From contig CAMPET010000127.1 of the NCBI GenBank assembly GCA_946803715.1, positions 4,452-68,451 of the forward strand: a stretch of 64,000 nucleotides of DNA, read 5' to 3'. Under the pieces are notes generated by a model, which had not been told where the DNA came from, ran no database searches, and saw only the letters and a list, made by a program, of their open reading frames with translations. The position numbers and the translations under genes are program-made. Below, piece by piece: positions 46,323 to 61,047 of the stretch (position 1 is its first letter; each line of letters starts with the position of its first letter). The stretch is from Beroe ovata (taxonomy: Eukaryota; Ctenophora; Nuda; Beroida; Beroidae).

Positions 46323-47077
46323 AAGGTGGTGACGCATATAATAGATATAGATACTGGTGATAGAATCGGAGGTTATCCCTCTTCCAGAGCTCCTTTTGTC
46401 GTTGGGAAGACATCTCAGTCAGCTGATTCTACCATCAACAGAAGTCAGTTCCTCGTAATATCACATGTCTGTCTGAGACTGAAATTCGTCATATGGCAAG
46501 GGGAGGTCTTTAATTGGCTGAAACAGTGCAGCAGTTGTGCTGTATTTTAAAATATAAGAATTTAGGCGTGATATATTTGTATAAGGTTGCTATAAGTGTT
46601 TCCAAAATAGGTACCATTGATGTACATTGTAGTAGTGAATTATTGAATATCATATAAGTAAATATGCATAAGTTATATCTTTGATTATAACGGATCTAGA
46701 TTTTATCATTATATAATATGATTAAATGCAATATATACATTAGTTCATATCTTAAAAACGGAGTAATATCTTCTTCCTGATACTATCTATAGTAGTCTAT
46801 GAAAATCTGGGTTCTTATGCAGTGTATATTATCATGATATATACCAATTAACTTATTTTACCCTGTAACAACATTGTTTTACTAGCTTACTAGTCGACAT
46901 GTGGTTGGTGTGTGTGTGTGTGTGTGTGTGTGTTTGTCAGCTAAGTGAATATAGTAACTACTAGAGGTTGCACTGTCAACTGTGGCGCGCATAGGTAATC
47001 ATTTCGGTGATAATACCAAATTACTCAACACTAGTTACTACATTCTTCCTTGCGTCACTTGATGGATTGATATTATA
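44910..47077. other. Intergenic, no gene seen
   Basis: Mostly AT-rich. Contains CpG-dense stretches near 45015-45130, an N at 45775, a long TG tract (about 46236-46324) and a second one (about 46907-46934). No exon supported. Confidence 0.55.
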
Positions 47078-47079
47078 TG

Positions 47080-47261
47080 TACTTTAGAGGCGTGTTGCGC
47101 ACGCACAGGACTTATATAGTGTCCTGCGCGCAGGACACTATATTCCATATAGATGTCGACTGCGCAGCAGGAGATGTCTATGTGATTTAGAGTGCGAGGC
47201 GAAGCGAAGCTGAGCCGAGTGCTCTAAATAAGTCCTGGCTTGAGCAATAGCCTCTAAAGTA
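47080..47261. mobile_element. Palindromic MITE, TACTTTAGAGGC termini
   Basis: About 182 bp from TACTTTAGAGGC to GCCTCTAAAGTA. Inside it, CAGGACTTA and TAAGTCCTG form a second inverted pair and GTGTCCTGCGCGCAGGACAC is a perfect 20-bp palindrome. Flanks share ATTATA but no exact target duplication is clear. Confidence 0.65.
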
Positions 47262-48166
47262 TTATAGTAGTCGAACGAAAAAAGGATTTTGAACATTATT
47301 GATGTTCAATATGGTTGCAAAAATTGACTTTCTCAAAGTTAGTAAGATGTCACAGCACAGTTGTGGGAAAGCAACGTCAAAACAACGCTTGAAAGATGAA
47401 TTAATGTGGCACGGAATGACAATCACGAAATAAATTTGCGACGATGTATTTGCAAAGATTTCCACTGAAGACGAAGTGTGAAGATAAGAACTTGTGATCG
47501 GCAAAACATTCTCCACCGCTTCCATTTCAATCTGTAATAATCAAAATGCAAAAGCACAAAAATCAGATACATACATAGGAAGTGACAGAATCAATATGTA
47601 GGGAGCAACGCCGAACAATTCAAGTTGAAAGTGAAACAACATCATCAATCTTGGACAGCGGAACATAAACAATAAGTTGTACTGGTACAAGTTGTACTGG
47701 TACAGTCTGGTACAAGAAATGCGGAATTCCCACACAACCGATCAAACACAACCACGAACATTCCACACACAACAGTACACAATAACTGATCATTACAAGA
47801 GAAATGTATAGTGAACACATTCCTTTGCAAGAACAAAATAACTGCACACCGAACACTCACACACTGAACAGTTACCAAACAATACCATATATGGTGAAAT
47901 TACAGCGATCAAGAGTTTTTCCCTGGAATTCCATTTAATGTATGGGTCACGTGACCTATCAAACTTTCTCCCAGACTATGTGTACCGTCAGATATTTGAT
48001 AGTTCAACGTTGCAGCGTCATTTGCTATGTGAAAACACAGTTTGTTGCCACACGCATTTTACGATATTTTGAGTGTCCTGTAGTTTTACTCGACAATATA
48101 ACGTGCGTCTGCGCGCACCTCTATTTTCCAGCCACACGACGTCTATTTACGCGTGAGACTACTATA
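47262..48166. other. Intergenic, 5' flank of the penta-EF-hand gene
   Basis: No supported exon. A small TTGTACTGGTACA repeat lies near 47675-47708. Continuity with the gene at 48168 is uncertain because of the N at 48167. Confidence 0.45.
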
Positions 48167-48167
48167 N

Positions 48168-50389
<2,222 letters not shown>

Positions 50390-50689
50390 ACACAAGTATT
50401 GTTGGTGTTCAGATTGGTGGCGTGGTGTGGTTTTCAGAACATTTTATATCTTTAGCTAATTGACGAGTATCGAGGATAAACGAAATTAAACTAATCTGAG
50501 ATGCATTGTGATTTGATATTGAGTTGAATCTTCACCAAACTATATAGTATGCTTAATACCTAATGCCTATCTTAAGATGATTTATTAATGAAGAGCTAGG
50601 CGCTAGCTCTAAGAATGAAATTCAGGATTCTTTTCTTCTCGTTCAATGAGCAATGTTCATGGTCATTGATTTCAATAACTATTTATTTC

Positions 50690-50695
50690 AATAAA
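50690..50695 (+). terminator. AATAAA polyadenylation signal
   Basis: AATAAA 301 bp after the penta-EF-hand stop and 68 bp before the NDUFA8 start codon, so the two transcripts are almost touching. Use is inferred. Confidence 0.45.
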
Positions 50696-50762
50696 CCGCG
50701 TGTTCTCTGTTTTGATTCCATGCCGTGTTAACTACTGCTAACCCTACTCATACGGTTAGAAA

Positions 50763-51572
50763 ATGTCATGTGAGCACATTTCATGGGAGGAATTAGACAA
50801 GTACAAGGACTTCAATGTTACGAGTGTTCCCCTAATTGCTGCTGCAGACCATCTAGCTCAGGTTCGTTTCACATGACCTCCAATTTAGGCAGTCTCCGTG
50901 TTGCCCGGAACTCCGCTATTTCCGTAATGAAGCTACGCTACTACCAGTAATCAACCCTGATTATATTATTGTAAGTTCCATGATAATTCCCCTAGTCCTC
51001 CCGACGCCCCCTTCTATCACAGGCATGTAAAGACGCTAACGATGCATACATGCTGTGTCGATCTGACACGGGTGGTGACGCACGCAAGTGTCTTCGTCAC
51101 GGTCAGGTGGTTACAAACTGCACCAAGATGTTCATGGATCGGATATACTCGGAATGCAAGATGCCGCTGGCCCGATATACCACCTGTCTTGACCTCAACG
51201 TGCGACAGTGAGTAGTGGTGCTGTAATTTCTCTGTGATGATATCCATCGTGAATATCCATCTTGAATATCCATCGATTCTATACATTTCTCGTGTATAAT
51301 CCCCGTGTATACCATGAAGGGCATTGTACTGTGTACATGAGTTCCTGTTTTTGCGCTGAGGATTACCCCGCACTTTCATCCCCAGACCACATATGTGTCG
51401 ATCCACGCAAATCCCATTCGACAAGTGTATGTTGGAAAAACTGGGCGTTTCCCGGGAGTTTACATACTACCAAGACAAGAATCACCCGCATGTTCAAACG
51501 TGGAGCGAAGTGATCCGAGAGTTTGCCAGCGATGCTAAGAACGTCTTGAAACACCGTATCATCAAGGATTAG
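50763..51572 (+). CDS. NDUFA8: NDUFA8, complex I subunit with twin CX9C motifs
   Basis: Accessory subunit of mitochondrial NADH dehydrogenase, located on the intermembrane-space side and imported by the Mia40 disulfide relay. Exons: 50763-50861, 51023-51207, 51386-51572; in phase, 156 residues (human 172). All four CX9C motifs are exact: CKDANDAYMLC, CLRHGQVVTNC, CKMPLARYTTC and CRSTQIPFDKC. The N-terminus MSCEHISWEELDKYKDFNV has no presequence, as expected for this import route. The C-terminal tail (VSREFTYYQDKNHPHVQTW) is shorter than in vertebrates. The start lies 374 bp after the previous gene on the same strand. Confidence 0.93.
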
Positions 51573-52090
51573 AGCGGGAAAAATTGTTCACACTTCACAC
51601 ATATGTGCGCGTCCAGTGCATGTATCTGGAACTATAAAGTGAGATTAAAGTGTGTCTCCATGAATCTCCATCATCATTCATCAACTGTTGCTAGATTGGT
51701 ATTCTTGCGTGATGGCGCTAAAGCCTGTTGTCCGTCACGAGGGGCTGATACTAATTTATACATTCGAGGTTGAAAGAAAGTTTAAAAACTGAAGATTTTG
51801 TCAATAGTTTGTGCTTTTAATTAATTGTACGCGGCTAAATTATGATCATAATTTAAATTATCCCCTTTAAAATCATCTCGCAATGATATTTTGTGAAGCT
51901 TGTACACAAGAGTTCTGTGTACACTTAGATTCCATTATTTTTTGCCCTCTACGCTGCTTGAATATGATTTTACTGCAGTGGGATTTATGCAATTGATTGT
52001 TTTAACACTTACTTAACTAGCTTGGAATGGTCAGCTCTGTTTGATACCCCATCCCCGCCCCCGTGCATAAAGCCCCGGTCACCGTGTAAC
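51573..52090. other. Spacer NDUFA8 to TUBGCP2
   Basis: AT-rich; presumably the NDUFA8 3'UTR and TUBGCP2 promoter. No distinct element recognised. Confidence 0.4.
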
Positions 52091-55000
52091 ATGGAGAGTC
52101 AGTACAAGGTCCATCACCTCACTGTCCAGCTGTTGGAAGCCCTTAAATCACCACTCCCACCCGAGACATTCGTGGAGAACCTATGCCGGAAAACGTCCTC
52201 CTACTGTACTGCGCAGGTATTACAGAGTATCATGAACAAGTCACTTTATCCCTGTTTACTCTCCATTTATAGTGTTCAGTGTTCACCCACCATTCTGTCA
52301 TAACCATCCTATCATCCCTGTGATCAAATACCGTCGACTCGCCTGTGATCTCCCACCACTTTCCTCTGACAATCTGACACCACATCTCACTACTGACACT
52401 CTGACATCACATCTCAATACTGACAATTTGACATCACATCTCAATACTGACAATTTGACATCATATCTCAATACTGACAATCTGACATCACATCTCACAG
52501 GGTTCCGTGGTATCCTCCAAGAACAGGTTGTCTGGGTACGCCAGAGAAAAGGGACTGAGCCATGCTGATTTCCTAAAGACTTTCGATTCCCTCAAGACCA
52601 AACAACTCTTTGAACTGGAGCCATACACTTACTTCCTCGGCAAGGTATCCCTATTAATCGATTGTAGTTCTATAGTACTTAGTAGTGACATCCCTTCTTG
52701 ATTTACTTTGCCATAGTAGCAAAATAGCAACTAGCCCCCATTTCACATGTCCATTGATCAGCCATTCCACATTCTGCTTCATCACTGCTTCATCATCAGT
52801 GTCTCGAGAACAAGCGAGTATTGGACTACCTGGAGACGATTGATAAAGATGTCCCATCCTCGGCATCGGCTTCTGATCTCAGAGCGTCCAATCTTATCCT
52901 TGAAACTATCCCTCGACCAATGTCGCAAAAGGAGGTGCACTTGCGATGTTTGTTTGAGCACATTGTATCACGAAGCCACGTTTCGAAGTTGGTTACGTCT
53001 TACCATAATAGACAGATTTCACGATTTTTGTTACCGTCCGTCTACCCCGGTAACCAATTCTCTCCTAGGTGGAAGAGGTGAGGACGGAACTTGCGATATT
53101 CAAGGCGAATACGGAGAAAAAGAAAGCCGCGCAACAGAAGAAGCTCCCTAACCTGGTGTCGCGACCTCTCCTCACCAAGGATTATGTGATTATTGACGAG
53201 GAGGCAGCCCATACTCCGCAAAAGTTACAGACCATGACAGCACTGCAGGTGTCATTTCATGTGTGCACCTAATATCACTGTGACACGTACACCGATAATG
53301 TGTGCACTTTCAACCACTGTGTGACTTGTCGCCTGTAACCTATGTTGCATCGCTACAAGTGTGTTGCAAGTAGTAGTTTCTCTTCAATCATGTGATAACT
53401 ACACTCTCTCTCCCTTAGCAAGAAAACGCGATTGTGGAGGATTTACTGTTTGTACTAATTGGTATCGAAGGACAGTACATCCTGGTTGAGCCGCTGGACA
53501 CACCATTCGGTCAACGCCGCTTCAAAACAATCGTGAGTACCTACTGTTGTGATGCACTGTTGATTCTCATCACTTGACACCTTCTGAAGTTGTCAAATAG
53601 TGATGATGGTCTTCACAAGATAAATTTGTTTTAACACACCCCTCTCATAGATCGGGTTAGATCCTGGTATCGAGGGTCAAGTAAACAAGATCCTACCACT
53701 GTGCTCATGCTACTCCATTGTCACACGGTTTCTTGACCACTCCTCAAAATACGCTTCTGGCATGGTACGTAGCATGAGTTTCATCTTAAAAGTTGTGAAT
53801 GATAAGTTTGAAGTTTGTGAGCGATGAAATGATTCAAATGATTGATTCTCAAAAGTTTCCAAATCGTGAAACTGATTGACAGTAATGAATGCCACGTAGG
53901 TTAATCAAGCGCTGTGTGCGGCAATCAAAACTCTGGTTAAGGAGTACATTGTTATGATAGCACAGCTGGAGGAGCAACACTCATTGGGACAACTCAGCCT
54001 TCAGAAGATGTGGCTCTTCATACAGTCGTGTATCAGCACCTTCTACGTGAGTGTTGTTGCTTTGGCAACAGCAACAAACTATAGAATTGAACCAATAGTA
54101 AAGAGATCCGATGAAATTCGCCTCATTTCGCTGGATTTCCATCCCTAAAACACACATGATATCGAATTTGAAAATCATCCCCTATTAGAATAACAATCTT
54201 CCTGGTGCCATACTGTAATACTGTCACAATGCCTCAAGTTGCCACTCTCCAGTCTCCTCATTTCTCCCCATCTCTGACATCAGGTCCTCGCCACGATTTG
54301 TCACGACATGGTGAACGGCAGTTGTCGGGGTGGCTCCACTCTGTCTCTCCTCCACGACAAGACATTCTCACACGTGGGCGAGGTGACGTCACAGGACCTC
54401 TGTCTGTACCTTACCCAGTCAGCGTGTGTTCCGTACTTTGGCATGCTCGAGAAATGGCTCTACAAGGGTAAGAGAGCGGTAATGATGATTGTTGTATTGT
54501 TGTTATCTTATTGTCGAGAGAGTTGAAGATTAGTGTAGTGTTGTGCGAATGTGAACTCGTAAAATCGTGATTCTGATTCTTCTCAAAAACCCAGGAAACA
54601 GGTTCCAGGAACCTGGTTCCTATACGGTAGTTATTACTGGTATGATCACTGTACATGATGCAGGTATAATCGATGACCCGTATAACGAGTTTTTCGTGGA
54701 GGAATTTGGGGATGAGCACGTTTTGGAACAAGTCCAGAGAAAGTATGAGGTGGTGTACGATGCGTACTGGGAGAAGCGATACTCGCTCAACACACACCAG
54801 GTACTGCTGTAGCTGTCTGAGGACGTGTCTCTGCCTCACCAGTCACCAGTGAGCCGACAACCCGGTGTCAATGTTGTTACCCCCTCTATCTGCTATGATA
54901 GAGTCTATCATAGCCTTGTTATTACAGTTATCACTTATCGGTTCGGCTCAGTCATGTCAGCTGCTGCTCTATTTAACAATATCAGTTACCACTAATCAGA

Positions 55001-57594
55001 CAAACAATCAACAATGCACTCAGTCACAATCAATATGTTAACCGCTGCTGCGTGTCTCCAGGTGCCCAAGTTCCTGGCTAAAGTAGCGGAAAAAGTCCTG
55101 CACACGGGCAAGTACCTGAACGTGATCCGGCAGTGCGGGTACAACGTGCAGTGTCCCGACTCCCGCCAGATAAAGTACACGCTGGTTGAGCGCGAGTACA
55201 TGGCGTGTATAGAGGGAGCGTACGATTTCGCGGCACAGCGGCTCCTCACTCTGCTCCTGGAGGAGCACAAACTGATGGAGCGATTGCTCAGCATCAAGAA
55301 CTTCTTCCTCATGGGACAAGGTATTATAGCGTGATCGTGTATGTGATGAGTGAAAAATGAGTAGTGAGTGTTGAATTGCATGGTACAGACTTAGAGTCGT
55401 TATTTTACTGTGCAAAATTTAAGGAGTAAGCTGTGTTACGAGTTTGAGAAACCTTTGAGCGATCGCTCACTGCCCAAAGCTATTTTGGTTATATTACAGT
55501 CCTGATTTATCGAATAACTTCTTGATTGCCAGTTAAGTCTTCAGAATACAAAAGTGTGAGTTCACTCACTTGATTTGGTACCGATACACAGATCAGAGAT
55601 CTTCGAACACATGTATATGAAAGGCACCGAGGCACATATCACGCAGCAGTGATTGTCACTGATGATTATCATAATCATGGTACCTGATTAATTGCCCATC
55701 TCACGTGACCACTATTCTCTCAGGAGACGTGTTTGTCCACTTCATGGACATGGCAGAACATGAGCTGAGGAAGAAGCATGACGATATCGTGGCGTCCCGC
55801 ATAGAATCCCTCCTCGACCTGGCTGTGAGAACGAGTGTCGCAGCTAACGACCCCTTCAAAGAGGATCTGAAAGTGGACATTGTCCCGTACGACCTGATAA
55901 CGCAACTCTTCAGAATAATCAACGTGAGGGGTCACACACTGGGGCCTACAGAACAGGTGTATCCTGCATTTGAACCTCATCCGTCAGGGCTGACTGGGGT
56001 GGAGGCTTTCACACTGGACTACAAGGTAAGGGGATGATTCCTCAGTATCCAGACACAGTTCTTCACACAGCATCACTCTCTCTCACTCACCCACACTGGG
56101 TCTCACACTCTCACACCCAGGTACAATGGCCTGTGTCCCTGATAGTTTCTCCCAAGTCCATCATCAGATACCAGCTCTTATTTCGCCACCTTTTCCACTG
56201 TAAACACGTAGAGCGGCAGCTGTGCGCCGTGTGGCAAGCTCACAAACAAGCCAAGTGGGAGCCCATCTATACTACGAAATGGCATGCTGCCGCTTTCTGC
56301 CTGCGACAGCGAATGCTTTCCTTCATCAGTAACTACAGTTACTATGCCATGTTTGAAGTCATAGAAAAGCAGTGGCACATCTTTATCCAGGACATACAGG
56401 TGACTTTCACTATCAGTATCATCGTAACTAGAGAATACAGTGACTACTCCTACGAAATATATGACTTTAACCCCCCTCCCCTCCCCTCCTCCCCCTGACC
56501 CCCAAAACCCCAGACAGTCAAGACGATTGATAACGTAATCGCGATACACAACGACTTCCTCGAGACATGTCTCAAGGATTGTCTACTGACGACACCGGAA
56601 CTTCTCAGAAGTTTGGCAAAACTCCAAGCTATCTGTGTTAACTTCAGTAACGCCATGCTCCGGCTTATTCCACCGCCGAACCTATCTGTAGCTACACAAG
56701 CGGAACAAAACATGAAAATGCACTCGCAGGAACACTTTGAAGGAATAATCAAGAACTTTGATGATAATTTCACCCTACTTACCGTGCAGCTGCTTATGAA
56801 TGTGAGTTGTCACCGAGTTATATTTTCATTGTTAATAATCATTAGACTTATTTTTGTGGTAATTGGTAAACTAGAGTCACAAAAATGTAGTCGAGTTTGA
56901 GCAGTTCAAAGCATCATCTTCAATTTGCATTCCATCGCCCCATTCCCCCTCAGATACAGACAATATCGAAGACAGCCTCGGAGCACCACCTCTCCTACCT
57001 GCTCTCGCGACTGGATCCCAATGATTTCTACGCGCGGCTCATGGAGGAGAATCCCCGTCTGGTGGAAGAGGCGGTGAGACTCAACTCTGAGACACGGTGT
57101 GAGATGATAGGGGAGAACCCTGGCAGTAGGGAGGAGCAGCAGCCTCCCTCTAACAAGCGGGTACAACCCCCGGGGGAAACACCGGTCCTCACTAAAACAC
57201 CCTCCACTGCCAGGTATAGTTAGAGGGAAGTACCTCGTGAGTCGTGCTGTATCTGATAGATGAAGATCTGATTTACAGCATAGTCACGGGATATTCCCAT
57301 GTATAGTCACTGGATTTTCTCATGTATAGTTTATCCGGGAGTGTCGAGTCGGGCCACGTGACGCGAGGTAGTCGACAGGGCGTGTCAAAGGCACCAAGAC
57401 AGCCGTCATCTGGCAGACAGTCAGCTGAGAGACAGGCATCTGGCAGACAGTCAGCTGAGAGACAGACAGCTGGCAGACAGCCAGCAGCTGGTCCGTCAGC
57501 GTCCCAACTAGCGGCTGATATACAGGAGTTGAGAAGACAGGTTGCTAACAAGATGCAGCAGAGTAGCGGTGTGGGACATTCCACTAATGTCTAG
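52091..57594 (+). CDS. TUBGCP2: Gamma-tubulin complex component 2 (GCP2)
   Basis: Core subunit of the gamma-tubulin small complex and ring complex that nucleates microtubules at centrosomes and basal bodies. Fifteen exons, all in phase: 52091-52216, 52501-52644, 52800-52934, 53069-53248, 53419-53532, 53651-53764, 53900-54046, 54284-54467, 54664-54800, 55062-55320, 55724-56025, 56121-56399, 56514-56801, 56954-57213, 57330-57594. Diagnostic blocks: ENAIVEDLLFVLIGIEGQYI, SSYSIVTRFLDHSSKYASG, GGSTLSLLHDKTFSHVGE, LEKWLYKGIIDDPYNEFFVE, AEKVLHTGKYLNVIRQCGY, GDVFVHFMDMAEHELRK, FRHLFHCKHVERQLCAVW, ETCLKDCLLTTPELL and SRLDPNDFY. GRIP1 and GRIP2 domains are both complete. The last exon adds a repeat-rich tail (SGRQSAERQ twice) not present in the vertebrate protein. 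The start MESQYKVHHLTVQLL matches the family start. Confidence 0.96.
52370..52500. repeat. Minisatellite in TUBGCP2 intron 1
   Basis: About five units of 24-25 bp (TCTGACATCACATCTCAATAC, TGACAA) running up to the acceptor of exon 2. The repeat forms the 3' end of the intron, including the splice acceptor. Confidence 0.88.
57400..57500 (+). repeat. Coding repeat in the GCP2 C-terminal tail
   Basis: Tandem units of about 30 nt (CTGGCAGACAGTCAGCTGAG) encode SGRQSAERQA, SGRQSAERQT and AGRQPA. Near-identical at the DNA level, so recent. Confidence 0.85.
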
Positions 57595-58071
57595 AGGTGT
57601 GTAGTACACCGTGGGTTTTTTAAAGTTATTTTTAACTGCCTTTCTATTGTATTTTTCAATATTTCACCAAGAGGTCCAACAATCTGTATGAACATTGTCT
57701 CCTTTTTTAATTTGCTCTTACGGAAACATGACAGCGGCCGAAGGCCCGTTGACCTCAACTAATGACCATGACAACAACTAAGGACTGTTTGAGGGACGTT
57801 TGTAGATAGATAGCAATATTTATGACGTCATTTGTACAGTAAATAACTATTGTGGTTTAACGTGGTTATTTTCGGATAGTTATCGAATATTTAATATGAA
57901 TATGAGGAATTTGTAACATAATAATTCACTATTTGATATTTTAACTATTAACTTTTTCTACCTTCATCTCTGAATTTGTATCAGAATAAAAAATGCTGCA
58001 ATCAAGGGAATCAAGATTTCATTTTAGCACATAATGATATTAGCACTGAACACTTTGTTCAGTACAGGATT
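57595..58071. other. Spacer TUBGCP2 to COQ3
   Basis: AT-rich 477 bp with an AATAAA at about 57984-57989, only some 85 bp before the COQ3 start. No other feature seen. Confidence 0.45.
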
Positions 58072-60197
58072 ATGGCACTTGCTGGATATCTGTGTCGGAG
58101 TTGTCATTACCTCCTCGCTTCCCCTGCGGTTACAGCTCGGAAACTACTTCAACCACGTCTACTATCGACAAATGCAGAACCATCCTCAAAATCGTGAGAA
58201 ACTTCACTCAATACTATTACTCCATGCTTGTTAAAATTGCAGATCTACAGTCACTGCTAGAAACTCTTCAACATCTCATTCCACCCCCCCCTCCATGGCC
58301 CATACCTCTCCCCCTCACCCTCTCATCTTCCTCCCTCACCCCGACCCTCACCTTCCCTTCTCATGCTTATGCTAACTCGGGGGGGGGCATCATGTCCAAA
58401 TTTACCCTCCTTTTTGAAAATTGAATAAAATTTTGTTGTCAAAATTAGACTTGGCCTCGCCCCTAACTCTCACTCCCGCTCAGATCAGACAGACAGCACG
58501 AGGAGGAAGTGGCTAAGTTTGACCGTCTCTCCGCCACGTGGTGGGCTGATGACAAGGACCCACTATTCCTCATGAACTCAGTGAGAGTCCCACTCCTTAA
58601 GTCAGTGCTAGCGGAGTGTGAGAGTGAGGAGAGCACGCCGCCTCGGATCCTGGATGTGGGGTGTGGTGGCGGATACCTTGCTGAGGTGTGTTCTCATGGT
58701 GTGGTAATGGTATGGGTGGGGTGAGGGGTGTCATTGTGAGTGGTTCATTGTGATGGCAGGGTGTGATCAGGGTGTGGTCACACTCGCACTGTGAGGTTGG
58801 TGTGAATCATGTTATCAATGACCTGTTCTCATATCATCATCATTTCATCAGGAGTTGGCAAAACAGAGGTTCTCTGTCACAGCCGTTGATCCGAGTAGGG
58901 AAATGATAGACATTGCTTCGAAACATGCAGCAAAATATGCAGGTATAACTATACTCTTCATACTAAGTGCTACACAGTACACACTGATCCATTGTACATT
59001 GTACATTGGAGAATGTTTGTACATTGGATAATGTATGTACAATTTACATCAAATGTAATTGTGTAGTGTATATAGTGTGGAATTTGGATATCATGATACA
59101 TTCTCCACCGCAGGGGATCTAGATCTAGAATATCGTGATAGTACAGTAGAAGAAGTGTCAGAGCAGTTTGACGTGGTCGTGTCATCGGAAGTTGTCGAGC
59201 ATGTTCCGTGTGTCAAGACATTCGTTACTCAATGCGCCAGTAAGGTCAAGGTGAGAGTGTTACCGGCCATCTAGTAAGCATTGTTTAGTTAAGTAGTTTA
59301 ATGATCATCGTTTACGTATCGTATAATTAGCATCGTATCGTATAATTAGCATCGTATAATTAATTACTGTTATTTCCACTCCTCGAACTTTGCTAACTCA
59401 TGCGTTACGAACATCTATTTCAGCCTGGAGGTGGACTGATGTTCACGACGATTAATAGAACTGTACAGAGCTGGTTATTTGGTATTCTCCTGGCTGAACA
59501 CGTGGTGGGCTTGGTTCCACCGGGCACTCACGAGTACAAGAAACTGGTGCCCCCTGAGATACTCACCGGAGTCATAGCTGACTGTGAGTAGTTTGACAAG
59601 TAGTATAGTGTCGCTAGTGCCAATCTCGAGAATTAGTAGTGCTAGTGCCCATCTTGAGAAGTGGTATCGCTGGTACCCAACTCGGGAAGTGGTATCGCTA
59701 GTGCCCATCTTGAGAAGTGGTATCGCTAGCTCCCAATGGGTACTACCCATCTTGAGAAGTGGTGTCGCTAGCTCCCAATGGGTACTACCCATCTTGAGAA
59801 GTGGTATAGCTAGCTCCCAACTCGGGAAGTGGTATCGCTAGTGCCCATCTTGATAAGTGGTATCGCTGGTGCCCACTTTGAGAAGTGGTTTTGCTAGCTC
59901 CCAAGTCCCAACTCAATCCATATAGCCTTACTTACTTTATATGGCTTTAGCACTGAGGTCATTATTTCCCGGTGACGATAGTTGTTTTCGACAAAATCTA
60001 ATCTTATCGACAGAAAGCAACACGTTTTTTTCCCAGGTGGATTCGAAGTGTTGGAGTTGACTGGACTACGGTTTAATCCGATAACTAGACAATGGAGTAA
60101 AACTTCTGATATGTCAATAAACTACGCAGTTACAGCAATCAGAAGCATCGATGAAGATTGCTCAGATCATTATGACTTAGACTGGCCGAAGTCCTAA
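58072..60197 (+). CDS. COQ3: COQ3, ubiquinone O-methyltransferase
   Basis: SAM-dependent O-methyltransferase for both O-methylations of coenzyme Q synthesis, on the matrix side of the inner mitochondrial membrane. Exons: 58072-58193, 58484-58685, 58852-58942, 59114-59250, 59424-59583, 60037-60197; in phase, 290 residues. Motif I is ILDVGCGGGYLAEELA; motif II region FDVVVSSEVVEHV; then KPGGGLMFTTINRT and VPPGTHEYKKLVPPE. The family start of the catalytic part, EEVAKFDRLSATWW, is clear. The first exon (MALAGYLCRSCHYLL ... VTARKLLQPRLLSTN) is Arg- and Ser-rich without acidic residues until its end, as in a mitochondrial presequence. Exon 5 to 6 intron carries a minisatellite. Confidence 0.96.
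59600..59905. repeat. Minisatellite in COQ3 intron 5
   Basis: About ten units of GAAGTGGTATCGCTAGTGCC followed by CATCTTGA or variants (CCAACTCGG, CCAATGGGTACTACCCATCTTGA). Unit length alternates, so it is a compound array of roughly 27- and 42-bp units. Confidence 0.88.
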
Positions 60198-61047
60198 CTA
60201 AAACTTGAAAGACGTGAATGAAAATGTTAATGTAATGGGACATTGACAAGATTTTTGAAGTTGATTCGTTTTACCATCTGGAGACTGAGAGTGCAAAGAT
60301 TAATTGAAATGTTGGTTGGCTTGAATTTCGCTAGTAAAAATCGAAGCATGGAAATGGAATTATAGAATTAGACAGACCTTCAGGTGCCATGCAGTTATTA
60401 CGTGATATTTCAAGCTTTTCGCTATAAGTTTTTTAACTTTGCGTCATGGATTTGGGAATTGGGATTGCACATGCCAACTGCCAAGTTGCACTCCCCCATC
60501 TTCACGCAGTGCAGCATGAGGATCGCAGTTTTGAGTTTATACAATCATTAATCAATTCATTCTGGCGATGCATCAGAATGCCATTACCAGGCCCTCTGAT
60601 CGAAGCTATGCACTTGTAGGATTTCTCCATACCCTTGCTGGCGCGGAATTTTATCCCTTTCCGCTGGCCTGGTAAGCGCGGAATTACTATTGCGCGGCGC
60701 CGACGGTAGGGAAAAACGCTATACTATGTACTATATACAAGCTATATACACTTTGGTCGTTGACGCACGCGACCGTCGCGTAAGTCCGTATGACGTACGT
60801 TGCGCGGCGCGCGCTCTTTATTTCACTTATAGCTGCAATCCAAAGAAGGAGCCGCGTAGCTATTCCTGCGCTGCGTGCAATCGTGATCTGCACCTGACCC
60901 AAATACTCCAGTTCGACCGGCCGCGCGTGCTATAGCTACGCGTAGCGCGCGCGGCCGGTCGCGGTCCAGATCGGCAGATCACTAAGAATAAGATCAAGAA
61001 TTTTAAGTAAAACTAAAATTTGATATTTTTTAAAGTGTACACAAAAT
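60198..61047. other. Spacer COQ3 to ANKS3 with CpG-dense islet
   Basis: AT-rich except 60640-60970, which is CpG-dense (GCGCGG, CGCGCG). It ends in a palindrome at about 60914-60962 (CGACCGGCCGCGCG inverted as CGCGCGCGGCCGGTCG). The islet could be a promoter-type CpG island or a decayed transposon; no TSD is seen. Confidence 0.5.

Noticed and set aside
46216-46550. Val-Cys / Thr-His ORFs
   Set aside because: Translation of a long TG microsatellite.
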